Assembly (NCBI RefSeq): GCF_029395495.1
Contig: NZ_CP113918.1
Location: 806,001-870,000 of the forward strand
DNA from: Bifidobacterium sp. ESL0769
Lineage (GTDB): Bacteria; Actinomycetota; Actinomycetes; Actinomycetales; Bifidobacteriaceae
DNA: 64,000 bases
Direction: 5' to 3'
Made by a program: the position numbers and the translations under genes. The notes beneath the pieces are model-generated. The model was given only the letters and a program-made list of their open reading frames with translations, ran no database searches and was not told where the DNA came from. Shown piece by piece: positions 37,818 through 47,490 of this stretch. The stretch's first letter is position 1; every line of letters starts with the position of its first letter.

Positions 37818-39776
37818 TTAATATGCGCGTGATTTCGGCGGCATGTCAACGATATGAACCGGCTGCCAAGACACTTTGCCGCTGGCGTCGGCCATGGAAT
37901 GGTTGAGGAAATGTTCGTCATCGCGTTCCGGGAAATCGGTGCGGGCGAATGCCCCGCGGGATTCATGCCGTACGACCGAAGCGTCGAGCATCGCCTGTGC
38001 CAGCTCGATGAGGTTGTTGACCTCCCATATCGCCGTGAGTTCCTGGTTGAAAGCCGTGGTGTCCGAATGGGTATGCAGGGCCTTGGCGCGGGGCAGCAGT
38101 TCGTCGGTAATGGTCTGCTGGGCTTTTGAGATACTGTTGGCATCACATCTCACTGCGACTGCGCGTTCCATGGTCGTGCCAAGGTCGGCCAGCAGCTGGT
38201 AGGGGTTGTCGTTGGTGGCATCCGGCTTGTTGCTGGTTGCGTCGCTTGCGGACGATGAATCGCTTTGATCGGCACCAGGCTTGGTCGATGTTTCAACGCT
38301 GCTGATATTGTTATCGGTTTCGGCGGCGTTGTCATCCGTGGGTGAGGCCAATAAGGTTTTGACCGACTGTCGGCGCTTATCCGCAGCCAATTGTGTGGCA
38401 TTCTGACTTTCGGCATCTGAAGATTGTTCGTCGATCTCGGGAATCTCCTTGACGATGCTTTGTGCCATGGATTCGCCCGCACGCGTGCCGAAGAGGCAGG
38501 CGTCGAGCAGACTGTTGCCGCCCAAACGGTTCGCGCCATGGACGCTGACACAGGAGCACTCGCCAGCCGCATAAAGCCCTCGCACGATATGGCGTTTGCC
38601 GTCTTCCCAACGATAGACTTCGCCGTCGGTGGTGATGGGGATGCCGCCCATGGTGTAATGCGCCGTGGGTTTCACCGCCACCCAATCCTTGCTCGGGTCG
38701 AGCCCTGCATAATCATGGATCGTCTCGACCACTTGGGGCAGCACTTCCTGCATGTGTGCCTTGTCGATTCCGGTCATATCCAGCCAGACGCAATCCTTGG
38801 GGCCGTTCGGGTCCTTGGGATCGGCCACGCCGCGGCCGGCGTCGACTTCGGCCATGATGGAACGGCTGACCACGTCGCGTGCCGCCAAGTCCTTGTGTTC
38901 CGGGGCATATCGTGCCATAAACGCCTCGCCGTCGGCGTTGCGAAGGATACCGCCTTCGCCTCGCGAAGCCTCGGAAAGCAGGATACCGGTGTGTGCCAGC
39001 CCGGTGGGGTGGAACTGCACGAATTCCGAATCCTCAAGCTGCAGACCGGCCTTCAGGGCCAAAGCCATGCCGTCGCCGGTCAGATCCCAGGAGTTCGAAG
39101 TCGTGTGGAATAAGCGTCCGGCGCCGCCCGTCGCCATCAGAACGTTATGGGAGGCGATGGCATGCGTTTTGCCGGTGTGGGTATCAAACGCGACCACGCC
39201 GCAGGCCTTGTCTTTGCCCTCGTCCAATACAAGATCGGTGACGTACCATTCCTCGGCGAACTGCACACCTTTGCCAATGCACTGCTGCCACAGCGCGTAA
39301 AGAATCTGATGACCGATACGGTCGGCAGCATACGCCGCCCGTTTTATTGGCGCCTTGCCGTAATCCTTGGTGTGCCCGCCAAATTTGCGCTGGGCGATAT
39401 GCCCGTCATCGGTGCGTGAAAACGCCACACCGCTGCGTTCGAGGTTGACCACGGTCTGCGGGGCGTATTGTGCCAGTATCTTGACCGCGTCTTGGTCGGC
39501 CAGCCAATCGCCGCCCTTGACGGTGTCGTAATAATGCCAGTGCCAGTCGTCGTGTTCGATGTTGCCGAGGCTTGCCGCGATGCCGCCCTCAGCGGAACCG
39601 GTATGCGAACGCAAAGCCTGCAGTTTAGAGATGATCAAAAGCTTCGGGCTGCGGCCTTCCGCCTTCATTTCCTTGATCGCATCGGTTCGTAAAATCCCCA
39701 GTGCCGCCGACAATCCGGCCGCCCCCGCGCCGATAATCACCGCATCGTACATGTCTTCAACTTGCTCTGGACTCAT
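37818..39776 (-). CDS. frdA: Fumarate reductase/succinate dehydrogenase flavoprotein subunit
   Basis: 652 residues from 39776. FAD-binding N-terminus DAVIIGAGAAGLSAAL, histidine for covalent FAD in RSHTGSAEGGI, ATGGAGRLF, substrate motifs QFHPTG and SEASRGEGGILRN with catalytic Arg in LAARDVVSRSI, and HYTMGGI are visible. A Ser/Asp/Asn-rich insertion of about 75 residues lies near 505-580. An alternative start at 39752 is possible. No membrane anchor subunits are seen on either side, so the complex may be soluble or use anchors elsewhere. It would convert fumarate and succinate; the direction is not evident. Divergent from the MGMT gene. Confidence 0.92.
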   Translation of the reverse strand: MSPEQVEDMYDAVIIGAGAAGLSAALGILRTDAIKEMKAEGRSPKLLIISKLQALRSHTGSAEGGIAASLGNIEHDDWHWHYYDTVKGGDWLADQDAVKILAQYAPQTVVNLERSGVAFSRTDDGHIAQRKFGGHTKDYGKAPIKRAAYAADRIGHQILYALWQQCIGKGVQFAEEWYVTDLVLDEGKDKACGVVAFDTHTGKTHAIASHNVLMATGGAGRLFHTTSNSWDLTGDGMALALKAGLQLEDSEFVQFHPTGLAHTGILLSEASRGEGGILRNADGEAFMARYAPEHKDLAARDVVSRSIMAEVDAGRGVADPKDPNGPKDCVWLDMTGIDKAHMQEVLPQVVETIHDYAGLDPSKDWVAVKPTAHYTMGGIPITTDGEVYRWEDGKRHIVRGLYAAGECSCVSVHGANRLGGNSLLDACLFGTRAGESMAQSIVKEIPEIDEQSSDAESQNATQLAADKRRQSVKTLLASPTDDNAAETDNNISSVETSTKPGADQSDSSSASDATSNKPDATNDNPYQLLADLGTTMERAVAVRCDANSISKAQQTITDELLPRAKALHTHSDTTAFNQELTAIWEVNNLIELAQAMLDASVVRHESRGAFARTDFPERDDEHFLNHSMADASGKVSWQPVHIVDMPPKSRAY

Positions 39777-39870
39777 ACCCCCGATTATGGCACAAGGCCA
39801 GCAAGAGCATGTGCAGAAACGGGATTGGTTGGCTCTTCCCTTATGGGTGGGGCACTCGTACCATGGGAGT

Positions 39871-40215
39871 ATGAGCGGAACATTCAATGCGCGTGTCTAC
39901 GATGTCGTCAAGAAGATTCCTGAGGGCAAGGTGGCCACGTACGGCCAGGTGGCGGCGCTCGCGGGCAACCCGCGCAACGCGAGGTTTGTGGGTTATGCGT
40001 TGCATTCCAATCCCGAACCGGGTGTGATTCCGTGCCATCGCGTTGTTTTCCGCGACGGATCGCTGGCACCGGGCTTCGCGTTCGGCGGACCTGACCGTCA
40101 GCGGGCGTTGCTTGAGGATGAGGGTGTGTCATTTCTGCCTCCTGCACCCAGGCATGAGAACGCTGGTGAAGAGGGATGGATCGTCGATATGAAGCGTTGC
40201 CAGTGGCAGTGCTGA
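39871..40215 (+). CDS. MGMT-family DNA repair protein (Ogt-like, single domain)
   Basis: 114 residues, the C-terminal alkyltransferase domain alone. The helix-turn-helix region KVATYGQVAALAGNPRNAR precedes the active-site motif IPCHRVV with acceptor Cys55, so it should still accept alkyl groups from O6-alkylguanine, unlike alkyltransferase-like proteins where the Cys is replaced. The start at 39871 has GGGAG spaced by 1-2 bases; the longer frame upstream overlaps frdA on the opposite strand and is unlikely. It lacks the N-terminal domain of full Ogt/Ada proteins. Confidence 0.88.
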   Translation: MSGTFNARVYDVVKKIPEGKVATYGQVAALAGNPRNARFVGYALHSNPEPGVIPCHRVVFRDGSLAPGFAFGGPDRQRALLEDEGVSFLPPAPRHENAGEEGWIVDMKRCQWQC

Positions 40216-40401
40216 GACCGCTTTGATGATGGTATGGTTCGATTTCATCTATCTTCCTCGAATTCACGGGATTGATGTCATTGACGATTGAATTTGTACC
40301 CGTTGTTACGGTTTAGTGTGATGGTGGATTCTTTCGATGTGTTTCATCGAATAAGATGATGAAGGAATTTTTCATATGTTTGAACTTGGGTTGCAGATAA
40401 G

Positions 40402-42054
40402 TTATGGGTTATCTGCTTTTCTGCGATTGTTGATGACAATTTGAACTGTGCCAGATTTCAGCGCAATCAGACCACGCAGTTCCATTTCTCCGAGCTCGCT
40501 CTCCAGCTTGCTGATGCTCCATGAAGTGGCTTCTTGCGTGGTCGTATTTGCAGGGTTTTGCATAGATGATTGGCGTTTGCCTGTGGGCCGAGGCGTATTG
40601 AGCATCGTCAGAATGGCTTCATGGGTGGCTGCATTGCCTTGCCGCCTGCAACGGCGTATGGCAGTCAGCACCTCCTGCTGCACAACGGTGGGTTTGGTCT
40701 TGGACGCTGGCGACTGCGAAATGTGCTGGCCGGATGAGCTTTGTCCCATTGCCGCGTTTCCCTGACCAGACCGCGAAGTCTCGGTGCTGCTTGGCAAAGG
40801 GACTTGCAAAGCGGCACCTGTCCGGTTGGTGTTTGAATCATCAGGTTGCCGTTGCGGTTGATCAATGAATCCATGGTTTTCCTTTCTGGTGCTGGTAGAT
40901 AGGCGAGATATTGGCTTTGCCGCTTGGTTTTCGTCCGTTTCGTTGTTGGTGGGAGTTATCGTAGGTTCGTCAATGTGCAGCACTTTTGGCGCATGTCCTT
41001 GATGACAGATTTCGTTAACGGAATTGACCGAAGTGAGGATGATCGCTCGATGATCGCGAATGAGCCAATTGCAGCCGGTGTTGCCCGGAACGTTGATATT
41101 GCCGGGAGCGGCGTAGACCTCGCGACCCAGTTCCGCCGCCCAATTGGCCGTATTCAGTGCTCCCGAGCGGCTTCTTGCCTGGGCCACGACCACGGTGGAA
41201 GCCAAAGCAGCGATGATGCGGTTGCGAAGAAGGAACCGCCGAGCTTCGGGGATGGTGTTCGGGCATAGCTCGCTGATGAGCGCCCCGCCATAGGTTTTGA
41301 TACGGTCGAATAGGGGCGTGTTGCGTTCCGGGCCGATATGATTGAGTCCTCCGGCGAAGACAGCCACGGTTCGTCCGCTTTCGTTTTCTCCGAGGCCGCT
41401 CATGGCGTCCAAGGCGCCCCAATGGGCTGCGGCATCGATGCCGAACGCGCCTCCTGAAACCACTAAATGCCCTTGTTCCGCAGCCTTTTTCGCGACGGTT
41501 CTAGCGACGTATCGACCGTAATCGTCCGCTCCGCGTGAGCCTACGACGGCCAACGGTTGTGGGCAACTCACCAAAGCCGCAGGATTGCCGATGCCCCAAA
41601 GACACAGTGGCGAGGCCCAATCTTTTCTGATGGAAAGGTCGTCGAGTTGGGCGGGCCAATATGGGCTCGTTGGTCCGATGATCCACTGTGACCCGTTTAC
41701 CGTGAAAAAGTCTTTGAGTGCGGTTTTATCGCTCGAAGGTAGCTGATGCAGCCGTTCCCGCCAGCGTTCCAGACCGTGGTGGAACGAGCCCATGCCTCGT
41801 GCGTTGACTTTTCGGCCCCATTTTGCCGTTCCCGTGGCGAAAACCTCGTCAAGTCTGTTGCGGTTGCGGGTGCCGTCCTTCTCGTCGGCGATCAGGCTTA
41901 GGGCGGTGATGGCATCGCCGGCCCCTTTGATGGTGGCGAACAGCAGGGCATCGGCGCTGTCGATACAGAAAGTGAGAATGGCCCGGGCCAATGTGTCCTC
42001 ATCGATGGATGGCGGTGGGGTTGTGGAGGGAATGGCAGTGCTGTCGCTCATCAT
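40402..42054 (-). CDS. dprA: DNA-processing protein DprA, extended form
   Basis: Loads RecA on single-stranded DNA entering the cell. 550 residues (typical about 300-390). The Rossmann domain starts near 165: VVGSRGADDYGRYVA and VSGGAFGIDAAAH are hallmark motifs; a further motif is EGAL-like at EVYAAPGNINVPGNTGCNW. A long Gln/Ser/Thr-rich disordered stretch (about 355-470) precedes the C-terminal winged helix (about 500-540). The start is at 42054 or 42051; AAAGGAG spacing favours 42051. It overlaps yifB by a few bases. Confidence 0.92.
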   Translation of the reverse strand: MMSDSTAIPSTTPPPSIDEDTLARAILTFCIDSADALLFATIKGAGDAITALSLIADEKDGTRNRNRLDEVFATGTAKWGRKVNARGMGSFHHGLERWRERLHQLPSSDKTALKDFFTVNGSQWIIGPTSPYWPAQLDDLSIRKDWASPLCLWGIGNPAALVSCPQPLAVVGSRGADDYGRYVARTVAKKAAEQGHLVVSGGAFGIDAAAHWGALDAMSGLGENESGRTVAVFAGGLNHIGPERNTPLFDRIKTYGGALISELCPNTIPEARRFLLRNRIIAALASTVVVAQARSRSGALNTANWAAELGREVYAAPGNINVPGNTGCNWLIRDHRAIILTSVNSVNEICHQGHAPKVLHIDEPTITPTNNETDENQAAKPISRLSTSTRKENHGFIDQPQRQPDDSNTNRTGAALQVPLPSSTETSRSGQGNAAMGQSSSGQHISQSPASKTKPTVVQQEVLTAIRRCRRQGNAATHEAILTMLNTPRPTGKRQSSMQNPANTTTQEATSWSISKLESELGEMELRGLIALKSGTVQIVINNRRKADNP

Positions 42055-43586
42055 GACTCCTTTGTTCGCAAGGCGATGCCTTGCATCATTTCTTCATGTC
42101 CCGGCGTCGTCTTGCCGCCTAGGTCGGCAAGTGTCCATGCCAGGCGCAACGCCCGATCCGCTCCGCGCAAGCTCAGTCGTTCGTTTTCCAGCGCTTCGTC
42201 GATGAGGGTGAGCGCGGCTTTCGGAGTGTTTGCACGAAGCCATGTGCCCGATGCCTGTGCGTTGCAGGTCCAGTGATAGGCTGTGAAACGCTCCTGTGCG
42301 GTGTGCCGAGCCTCGGTGACTTTGTGCCGCATCTGCTCACTGGTGGTCTGCGGCTGGGAGTCTTGCGTCATGAGATGCTCCACCGGCGGCACTTCCACCT
42401 GAATATCGATGCGATCCAGAATAGGGCCGGAAAGCCTTGAGAAATAGCGAATACGATCCTTTTCCTTGCAAGTGCAACGGGAACCGTCTCCATATCCGTA
42501 GCCGCAAGGGCAAGGGTTGGCGGCCATGATGAGCTGGAAATTGGCGGGGTAGTAGGTCGTTCCTTTGGAACGTGAAAGTGCCACATAGCCTGATTCCAAC
42601 GGTTCGCGCAAGGTTTGCAGCGAACGTGGTGAGAATTCCGGTGCTTCATCCATGAATAGCACCCCGCGATGAGCGCGCGTGATGGCTCCCGGAGTGGCGA
42701 TACCCGATCCGCCGCCGACCAGCGATGCTGTGGAGGCCGTGTGATGTGGCGCTTCGAACGGCGGCACATCGCTGATGCCGTAATTTGGCAAGGTTCCGCA
42801 CAATGAACGGATTGAGGCGACCTCAAGTTGTTCCTGCTCGTTCAACGGACACATAATGCCGGGCACGCGCGAAGCGAGCATAGTCTTTCCTGAGCCCGGA
42901 GGCCCTGTCATCAGCAGGTGATGACCGCCGGCTGCTGCTACTTGAAGCGCCCATTTTGTGCGTTCCTGTCCGATGACTTCGGCCATGTCGCCGACCGGCG
43001 GGGCAAGGTTCGCCTCGTCGTCGTTGGATGTCTGGTCGGTGGGAATTCGAGTTTCGTTGATATGGTATTTCGCCTCGCCGCCCATCAGCTCGATGAGCTC
43101 GCCCAGATGACGGATGCCGATGACGTTAAGCCCTTCGACGAGTTCGGCTTCCTCGACGTTGCGCTCAGGTACGATGATCTGGTCTATGCCGTGTTCGCGG
43201 GCGTAAAGTGCAATCGGAAGCACGCCGGTGACCGGCAGTACCGAGCCGTCGAGATTGAGCTCGCCGAGCACAACCGTGTCGGCCAAGCAATCGTGGGGAA
43301 TGACACCGGCCGCGCTGAGCACGGAAACGGCGATGGCCAAGTCGTGCGACGAGCCACGTTTGGGCAGGGAAGCAGGGGAGAGGTTGACCGTTACCCGTGT
43401 CTCGGGCCAGCTGAAGCCACTGGCTTGGCAGGCGGATTTCACCCGTTCGCGTGCCTCGCTCAGCGAGGTGTCCGGCAGGCCGATGATGGAGAAATATGGC
43501 AGTCCCGGCGAGATGAAGGCCTGCATCTGGATGGCATTGGCCTTGAGCCCTACCAATCCAACTGACATCGCTGTCCCGATGGCCAT
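42051..43586 (-). CDS. YifB/ComM-type Mg-chelatase-like AAA+ ATPase
   Basis: 511 residues. N-terminal Lon-like domain (VTVNLSPASLPKRGSSHDLA is a family hallmark), then AAA+ motor with Walker A GPPGSGKT (228-235), Walker B VLFMDEAPEF and a C-terminal helical Mg-chelatase domain with a Cys-rich insertion (ANPCPCGYGYGDGSRCTCKE) conserved in the family. ComM proteins are branch-migration helicases acting in natural transformation; here the neighbours dprA and yraN fit that theme. Coupled to both neighbours by overlaps. Confidence 0.93.
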   Translation of the reverse strand: MAIGTAMSVGLVGLKANAIQMQAFISPGLPYFSIIGLPDTSLSEARERVKSACQASGFSWPETRVTVNLSPASLPKRGSSHDLAIAVSVLSAAGVIPHDCLADTVVLGELNLDGSVLPVTGVLPIALYAREHGIDQIIVPERNVEEAELVEGLNVIGIRHLGELIELMGGEAKYHINETRIPTDQTSNDDEANLAPPVGDMAEVIGQERTKWALQVAAAGGHHLLMTGPPGSGKTMLASRVPGIMCPLNEQEQLEVASIRSLCGTLPNYGISDVPPFEAPHHTASTASLVGGGSGIATPGAITRAHRGVLFMDEAPEFSPRSLQTLREPLESGYVALSRSKGTTYYPANFQLIMAANPCPCGYGYGDGSRCTCKEKDRIRYFSRLSGPILDRIDIQVEVPPVEHLMTQDSQPQTTSEQMRHKVTEARHTAQERFTAYHWTCNAQASGTWLRANTPKAALTLIDEALENERLSLRGADRALRLAWTLADLGGKTTPGHEEMMQGIALRTKES

Positions 43587-44107
43587 CAGAACGCCCCCGG
43601 TATGTGCTGGACCCGTGGCCGGTTGCCTTCCATCAGAATCGACATGGCATCGAAACGAATTCCGGTTCGTCGTATGGATTTACCGGGGCCGGCAAGCCAA
43701 AGTGCGCCGGCGTGATGAAGATTGGCCTGTTTATGTGGGGTAATGGCTTCCTGTGGGCTGCCATAGCGCTGTGTTCGTCGTGTTTTCACCTCGACGAACA
43801 CCACGATGTGCTCCGGGGTCATCATGATGATATCGAGCTCGCCGAAACGGGTGCTCCAGTTTCTGGCCAAAACGTGCCAACCGAGCTGGGCGAGCCACGC
43901 CGCGGCGTATTGTTCGCCGATTTTGCCGAGTTGCTTGGCTGAAAGATCGGGCATGGCCAGTTCTTCCTCAAGCTCTGCCAGCAGACCAACTGAAGTGGTG
44001 TCGTTGAGGTCGGTGTCGTTCAAGACGATGTCATCGTCGATGTCGGTTCCGCCGCCGAAACAGGTGGTCGTCCGGCGTTGTTGTACTGCTGAAATTTGTG
44101 TGTTCAT
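43586..44107 (-). CDS. YraN family (UPF0102) endonuclease-like protein
   Basis: 173 residues from 44107, or 122 residues from the in-frame ATG at 43954, whose RBS (GAGGAAG) is better; the N-terminal 50 residues are acidic and low-complexity. The domain follows: LGKIGEQYAAAWLAQLGWHVLARNW, FGELDIIM and VVFVEVKTRR carry the PD-(D/E)xK-like nuclease residues (E, D, E/K). Function unproven. One-base overlap or abutting stop with yifB; this gene, yifB and dprA form an operon found in many bacteria. Confidence 0.88.
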   Translation of the reverse strand: MNTQISAVQQRRTTTCFGGGTDIDDDIVLNDTDLNDTTSVGLLAELEEELAMPDLSAKQLGKIGEQYAAAWLAQLGWHVLARNWSTRFGELDIIMMTPEHIVVFVEVKTRRTQRYGSPQEAITPHKQANLHHAGALWLAGPGKSIRRTGIRFDAMSILMEGNRPRVQHIPGAF

Positions 44108-44470
44108 GTATTTCAGTGTTGCATGGTTCGCGCTTTTACCGTGTTAAAAACCGGTGCTGTGGTCGGATGATTGCCCTTTTCGTTTTTTACGGCGTTTCTC
44201 GGGATAACTCTGTTTTACTGTAATGCAATTGTGGTTAACGCTGTGGATGGTTTCTGGGGTATGTGCGTAAATGGTGGTATGGGCGGTGGAGAATTTCGTC
44301 GGTAATGACGTTAGTGGCGGAGAACCCTGTGGGCGAAATCGAAAGCATCCACAAATTCATCCACATCCAGAAATTATTGGTTGTCTGTAATCAGGACGTT
44401 GATACTGATTTATGTAATGCAAGATTTAATATGTTCCGTTATGAATCTAATAATTGCCGAGAATTGGTAT

Positions 44471-44524
44471 AAAAAATATCCCCGTAATTTAGCCAAGGTC
44501 AAAAGCAGCCAACTTACAGGGATA
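44471..44524 (-). terminator. Terminator of pyridoxal kinase gene
   Basis: On the minus strand TATCCCTGTAA (44524-44514) pairs with TTACGGGGATA (44487-44477) with one mismatch, a 26-base loop, and TTTTTT (44476-44471). The remaining 44108-44470 holds AT-richer, non-coding sequence with no recognised gene. Confidence 0.7.
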
Positions 44525-44618
44525 CTATGTGGATTTTATGCGGGTATCGTACGGTAAATCCTGGTATCAAACCGAAATCACAGCGCGAAAACCGTCACTG
44601 AAATGCGAAAGCGAACGC

Positions 44619-45494
44619 TCAGCCAACCAATCCGGTCAGCTCACCGAGATTGAGCTCGAAGCTCACGCCGCGCTCTTCGAAATCGGGCTGGTTGCGCGTG
44701 GATTCCATGGCGTGACGCACAAATTCGCCGGCTACCTGAGCCGATTCGCCGAGCGTCTTGCCGGCCATCACCGCGCCGCACAGCGCCGAAGCGAAGGCAT
44801 CGCCGGTGCCGTGAATCATGTAGGGAAGCTTGTCGTGTGCCAGCTCGACGCGTGCCGAAGCCCCGGCGCTCGCACTGCCCACAAAGTTGCGCAGCTTGCC
44901 ATCGCCGCGGTCGATGCCCTTCAATACGACGTTCTTCGCGCCCATGTCAAGCAACGCGCCAACCCAATCGGTTGCTTCGTCATCGCTCAGGTTCTGCCCG
45001 GGGTAGTCGCGTCCGGTGAGGATACTGGCCTCCGTGAGGTTCGGCATCAACACGTCAGCGCCGCCCACAAGCGTTTTGACCGCGTCGCACATTTCCTGCG
45101 AATAAGTGGGATACATTTGCCCGCCGTCGCCCATCACGGGGTCGACCAGCCGCAGCGCCTTGGGGTATTCGCGGTACATGCGCTTGATGATGTCCACCTG
45201 CTCGGCCGAACCGAGGAAGCCAGAATAGATGCCGTCAAGCTGGACATTCACTTTCTGCCACGCGTCAAGATAGCCCGAAAGCATATCCGTGGTGTCGTGG
45301 AAGGTATAGACCGGGAACTTGGTGTGTGCGGAAAACAGGGCCGTCGGCACTGGGCACACGTCGCAGCCGCAAGCCGAAAGAATCGGAATCGCAGCGGTCA
45401 GCGAGCATTTGCCGTAGCCGCACATGTCGTGCACTGCCGCAACGCGGGGGATATATTTGGGGTCGCGCTCATAGAGCGTCGTATCTTCTTGCAT
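44619..45494 (-). CDS. Pyridoxal/pyridoxamine kinase (PdxY/PdxK-like)
   Basis: Phosphorylates vitamin B6 vitamers with ATP; 291 residues, ribokinase superfamily. DPVMGDGGQMY and the anion-hole motif GTGDAFASAL near the C-terminus are diagnostic; the N-terminal AAVHDMCGYGKCSLTAAIPIL contains the substrate loop. Start at 45494 (MQEDTTLYERD) with GAAAGG upstream; a longer frame starting at 45617 is unsupported. Followed by a minus-strand terminator. Confidence 0.9.
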   Translation of the reverse strand: MQEDTTLYERDPKYIPRVAAVHDMCGYGKCSLTAAIPILSACGCDVCPVPTALFSAHTKFPVYTFHDTTDMLSGYLDAWQKVNVQLDGIYSGFLGSAEQVDIIKRMYREYPKALRLVDPVMGDGGQMYPTYSQEMCDAVKTLVGGADVLMPNLTEASILTGRDYPGQNLSDDEATDWVGALLDMGAKNVVLKGIDRGDGKLRNFVGSASAGASARVELAHDKLPYMIHGTGDAFASALCGAVMAGKTLGESAQVAGEFVRHAMESTRNQPDFEERGVSFELNLGELTGLVG

Positions 45495-45681
45495 TTCATG
45501 ACCTTTCAGAAAGTCTATGAATAATATCGGCGTCCGTCGCCGGGCGGGAATGCCCGGTGCGTCGCTGGTAACGACTGTAGCCTTGTTACCGACAGACACG
45601 CCCCGTTTCGTCCGCAAAGTGACGCTGGGGTCTGGTACTTGATGGTGAAGGGGTTGTTTGGATTGGGGAGTGGGTATCGTT

Positions 45682-45767
45682 ATAATCCCTTGTCCTGATT
45701 GGGATTATCGCCAGTTTCGAAATAGGTCAAAAATAATATTGAAAATTGTATCCGGGAATATTTATAT
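45682..45767 (+). promoter_or_regulatory. Promoter and inverted repeat upstream of metY
   Basis: An 8-bp inverted repeat ATAATCCC-N11-GGGATTAT (45682-45708) precedes TTGAAA (45739-45744) and TTATAT (45762-45767), a 17-base-spaced promoter. A second dyad AACGG-N8-CCGTT lies at 45807-45824, and CGGGAAA/CGGGATA motifs recur downstream. This suits regulation by a repressor. The rest of the gap 45495-45928 holds no gene. Confidence 0.45.
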
Positions 45768-45928
45768 TTTTATGGTTATCTCATTGCCGCAAAATACTGG
45801 AATTTCAACGGTTTTCAAGCCGTTATAGATTACCGGGATAGCGTCGCGCTTGCCGCGTGGGTTTCCTCGGTTTACGCTCAAAACGGGAAATACCACATTG
45901 GGCATTCATGTATATAAAGGAGCCGGAC

Positions 45929-47251
45929 ATGACCGACGAGACCACACCGAAGAAGTACCATTTCGAGACCCTGCAGCTGCACGTGGGGCAGGAGGAAGCC
46001 GACCCCGCCACCGACGCTCGCGCCGTACCGATTTACGCCACCACCAGCTACGTCTTCCATGACTTCGACCACGCCGAGGCGCGTTTCGCCCTGCAGGACC
46101 CGGGCAATATCTACGGCCGTCTCACCAACTCCACCGAAGACGTGTTCGAACGGCGCATGGCCGCACTCGAAGGCGGCACCGCGGCGCTCGCCTTGGCCAG
46201 CGGAGCGGCGGCGGTGGAGGCCGCGCTGCGCAACATCACCCAGACCGGCGACCACATCGTCTCCTCGTCGCACATCTACGGTGGTACCTTCAACCTGATG
46301 CGCCACACCCTGCCGCGCGACGGCATCACCACCACCTTCGTCGACCCGGCCGACCCGCAGAACTTCGAGGACGCGATTCAGGAGAACACCAAGCTTGTCT
46401 ACTTCGAGACCTTCGGCAACCCGAACGCCGACCTGCCCGATTTCGAGGCCATCTCCAAGATTGCGCACAAGCACAACCTGCCGGTGTTCGTCGACAACAC
46501 CTTCGCCACCCCGTATCTCTTCCGTCCGCTCGAGAACGGCGCGGACATCGTCGTGGAATCGGCCACCAAGTTCATCGGCGGCCACGGCACAACGCTCGGA
46601 GGGCTCATCGTCGAGGGTGGACACTTCAACTGGGCCGCGGTGCCGGGCAAGTTCCCGACGCTGACCGAGCCGGATCCCTCTTATCACGGTATGAACTTCT
46701 ACGAGGCGCTCGGTGAGACGGCCTTCGTCACCCGTGCCCGCGCCATCTTCCTGCGCGACACCGGCGCGTGCATCAGCCCGTTCGCCGCGTGGCTCCTGCT
46801 GCAGGGCACCGAGACGCTGTCGCTGCGCGTCGAGCGTCATGTCCAGAACGCGCTGAAGGTGGTCGAATACCTTCAGACCGTGCCCGAAGTCGAGTCCGTC
46901 TCGCACCCCTCGATTCCCGGCCGCCCTGACCACGAGCGTTACGAGAAGTACTTCCCGAACGGAGCCGGCTCGATTTTCACCTTCGACATCAAGGGCGGCA
47001 AGGACGCGGCGCGTGTCTTCATCAACAACCTGCACCTCTTCAGCCTGCTTGCCAACGTCGCAGACGTGAAGAGTCTCGTCGTGCACCCGGCCTCCACCAC
47101 CCACGCCCAGGAGACGCGCGAGGAGCTGGAGAGCCAGGGCATTCACCAGGGCACCATCCGCCTGTCGATCGGCACCGAATATATTGACGACATCATCGAC
47201 GATCTCAAGGGCGGCTTCGAGGCCCTGCGTGCCTCCGGCCTCGCCAAGTAA
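45929..47251 (+). CDS. metY: O-acetylhomoserine aminocarboxypropyltransferase / cysteine synthase
   Basis: PLP enzyme of the Cys/Met metabolism family, 440 residues, forming homocysteine from O-acetylhomoserine and sulfide. Features: [20 protein letters not shown], substrate-binding [20 protein letters not shown], the PLP-Lys motif [17 protein letters not shown], and the C-terminal SVS-type strand [12 protein letters not shown]. The start at 45929 is chosen for AAAGGAG with 6-base spacing; the longer frame has none. Monocistronic with terminator downstream. Confidence 0.95.
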   Translation: MTDETTPKKYHFETLQLHVGQEEADPATDARAVPIYATTSYVFHDFDHAEARFALQDPGNIYGRLTNSTEDVFERRMAALEGGTAALALASGAAAVEAALRNITQTGDHIVSSSHIYGGTFNLMRHTLPRDGITTTFVDPADPQNFEDAIQENTKLVYFETFGNPNADLPDFEAISKIAHKHNLPVFVDNTFATPYLFRPLENGADIVVESATKFIGGHGTTLGGLIVEGGHFNWAAVPGKFPTLTEPDPSYHGMNFYEALGETAFVTRARAIFLRDTGACISPFAAWLLLQGTETLSLRVERHVQNALKVVEYLQTVPEVESVSHPSIPGRPDHERYEKYFPNGAGSIFTFDIKGGKDAARVFINNLHLFSLLANVADVKSLVVHPASTTHAQETREELESQGIHQGTIRLSIGTEYIDDIIDDLKGGFEALRASGLAK

Positions 47252-47280
47252 TCTCAGTAAATATCAACGAAACCCGTCTG

Positions 47281-47324
47281 CCGCCTGCATTTTTGATGTT
47301 GGGCTGGCAGGCGGGCCTGTTTTA
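47281..47324 (+). terminator. Terminator after metY
   Basis: CCGCCTGC (47281-47288) and GCAGGCGG (47307-47314) form an 8-bp stem with an 18-base loop, followed by GCCTGTTTTA with a short T-run. Confidence 0.6.
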
Positions 47325-47344
47325 TCGGTTTATCGCTATCTTGC

Positions 47345-47490
47345 TGCTGGTAAACGACATCTGTGGTTTCGTCATGTGCGGTTTCCCGGCACCAGTGTGT
47401 ACCGTCGATGTGTTTCCATGTTTTGTGCTGGTAAACGGACTTTAAAAGTTGGTTATGTACGGTTTTCTAGCACTAATGTGGGTTTTGGGT
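47345..47490 (+). repeat. Two-unit 81-bp direct repeat in the metY-ABC gap
   Basis: TGCTGGTAAACG occurs at 47345 and again at 47426, and ATGTGCGGTTT/ATGTACGGTTT at 47374 and 47455: both spaced by 81 bases (27 codons). One frame is open through most of it and reads GKR-x-L..VRF twice, but there is no start codon with ribosome site, so it looks like degenerate repetitive DNA rather than a gene. The rest of 47252-47646 holds no gene. Confidence 0.6.

Noticed and set aside
39559..39870. Long N-terminal extension of the MGMT protein
   Set aside because: It would overlap the frdA coding region on the opposite strand and has no ribosome site; ATG 39871 has GGGAG.
44225..44400. Several TCATCCACA/GCATCCACA-like words resembling DnaA boxes
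   Set aside because: Each differs from the TTATCCACA consensus; they do not form a spaced cluster and dnaA/dnaN are not nearby.
45878..47146. A 422-codon minus-strand frame opposite metY
   Set aside because: Antisense shadow in a GC-rich gene; metY is intact on the plus strand.
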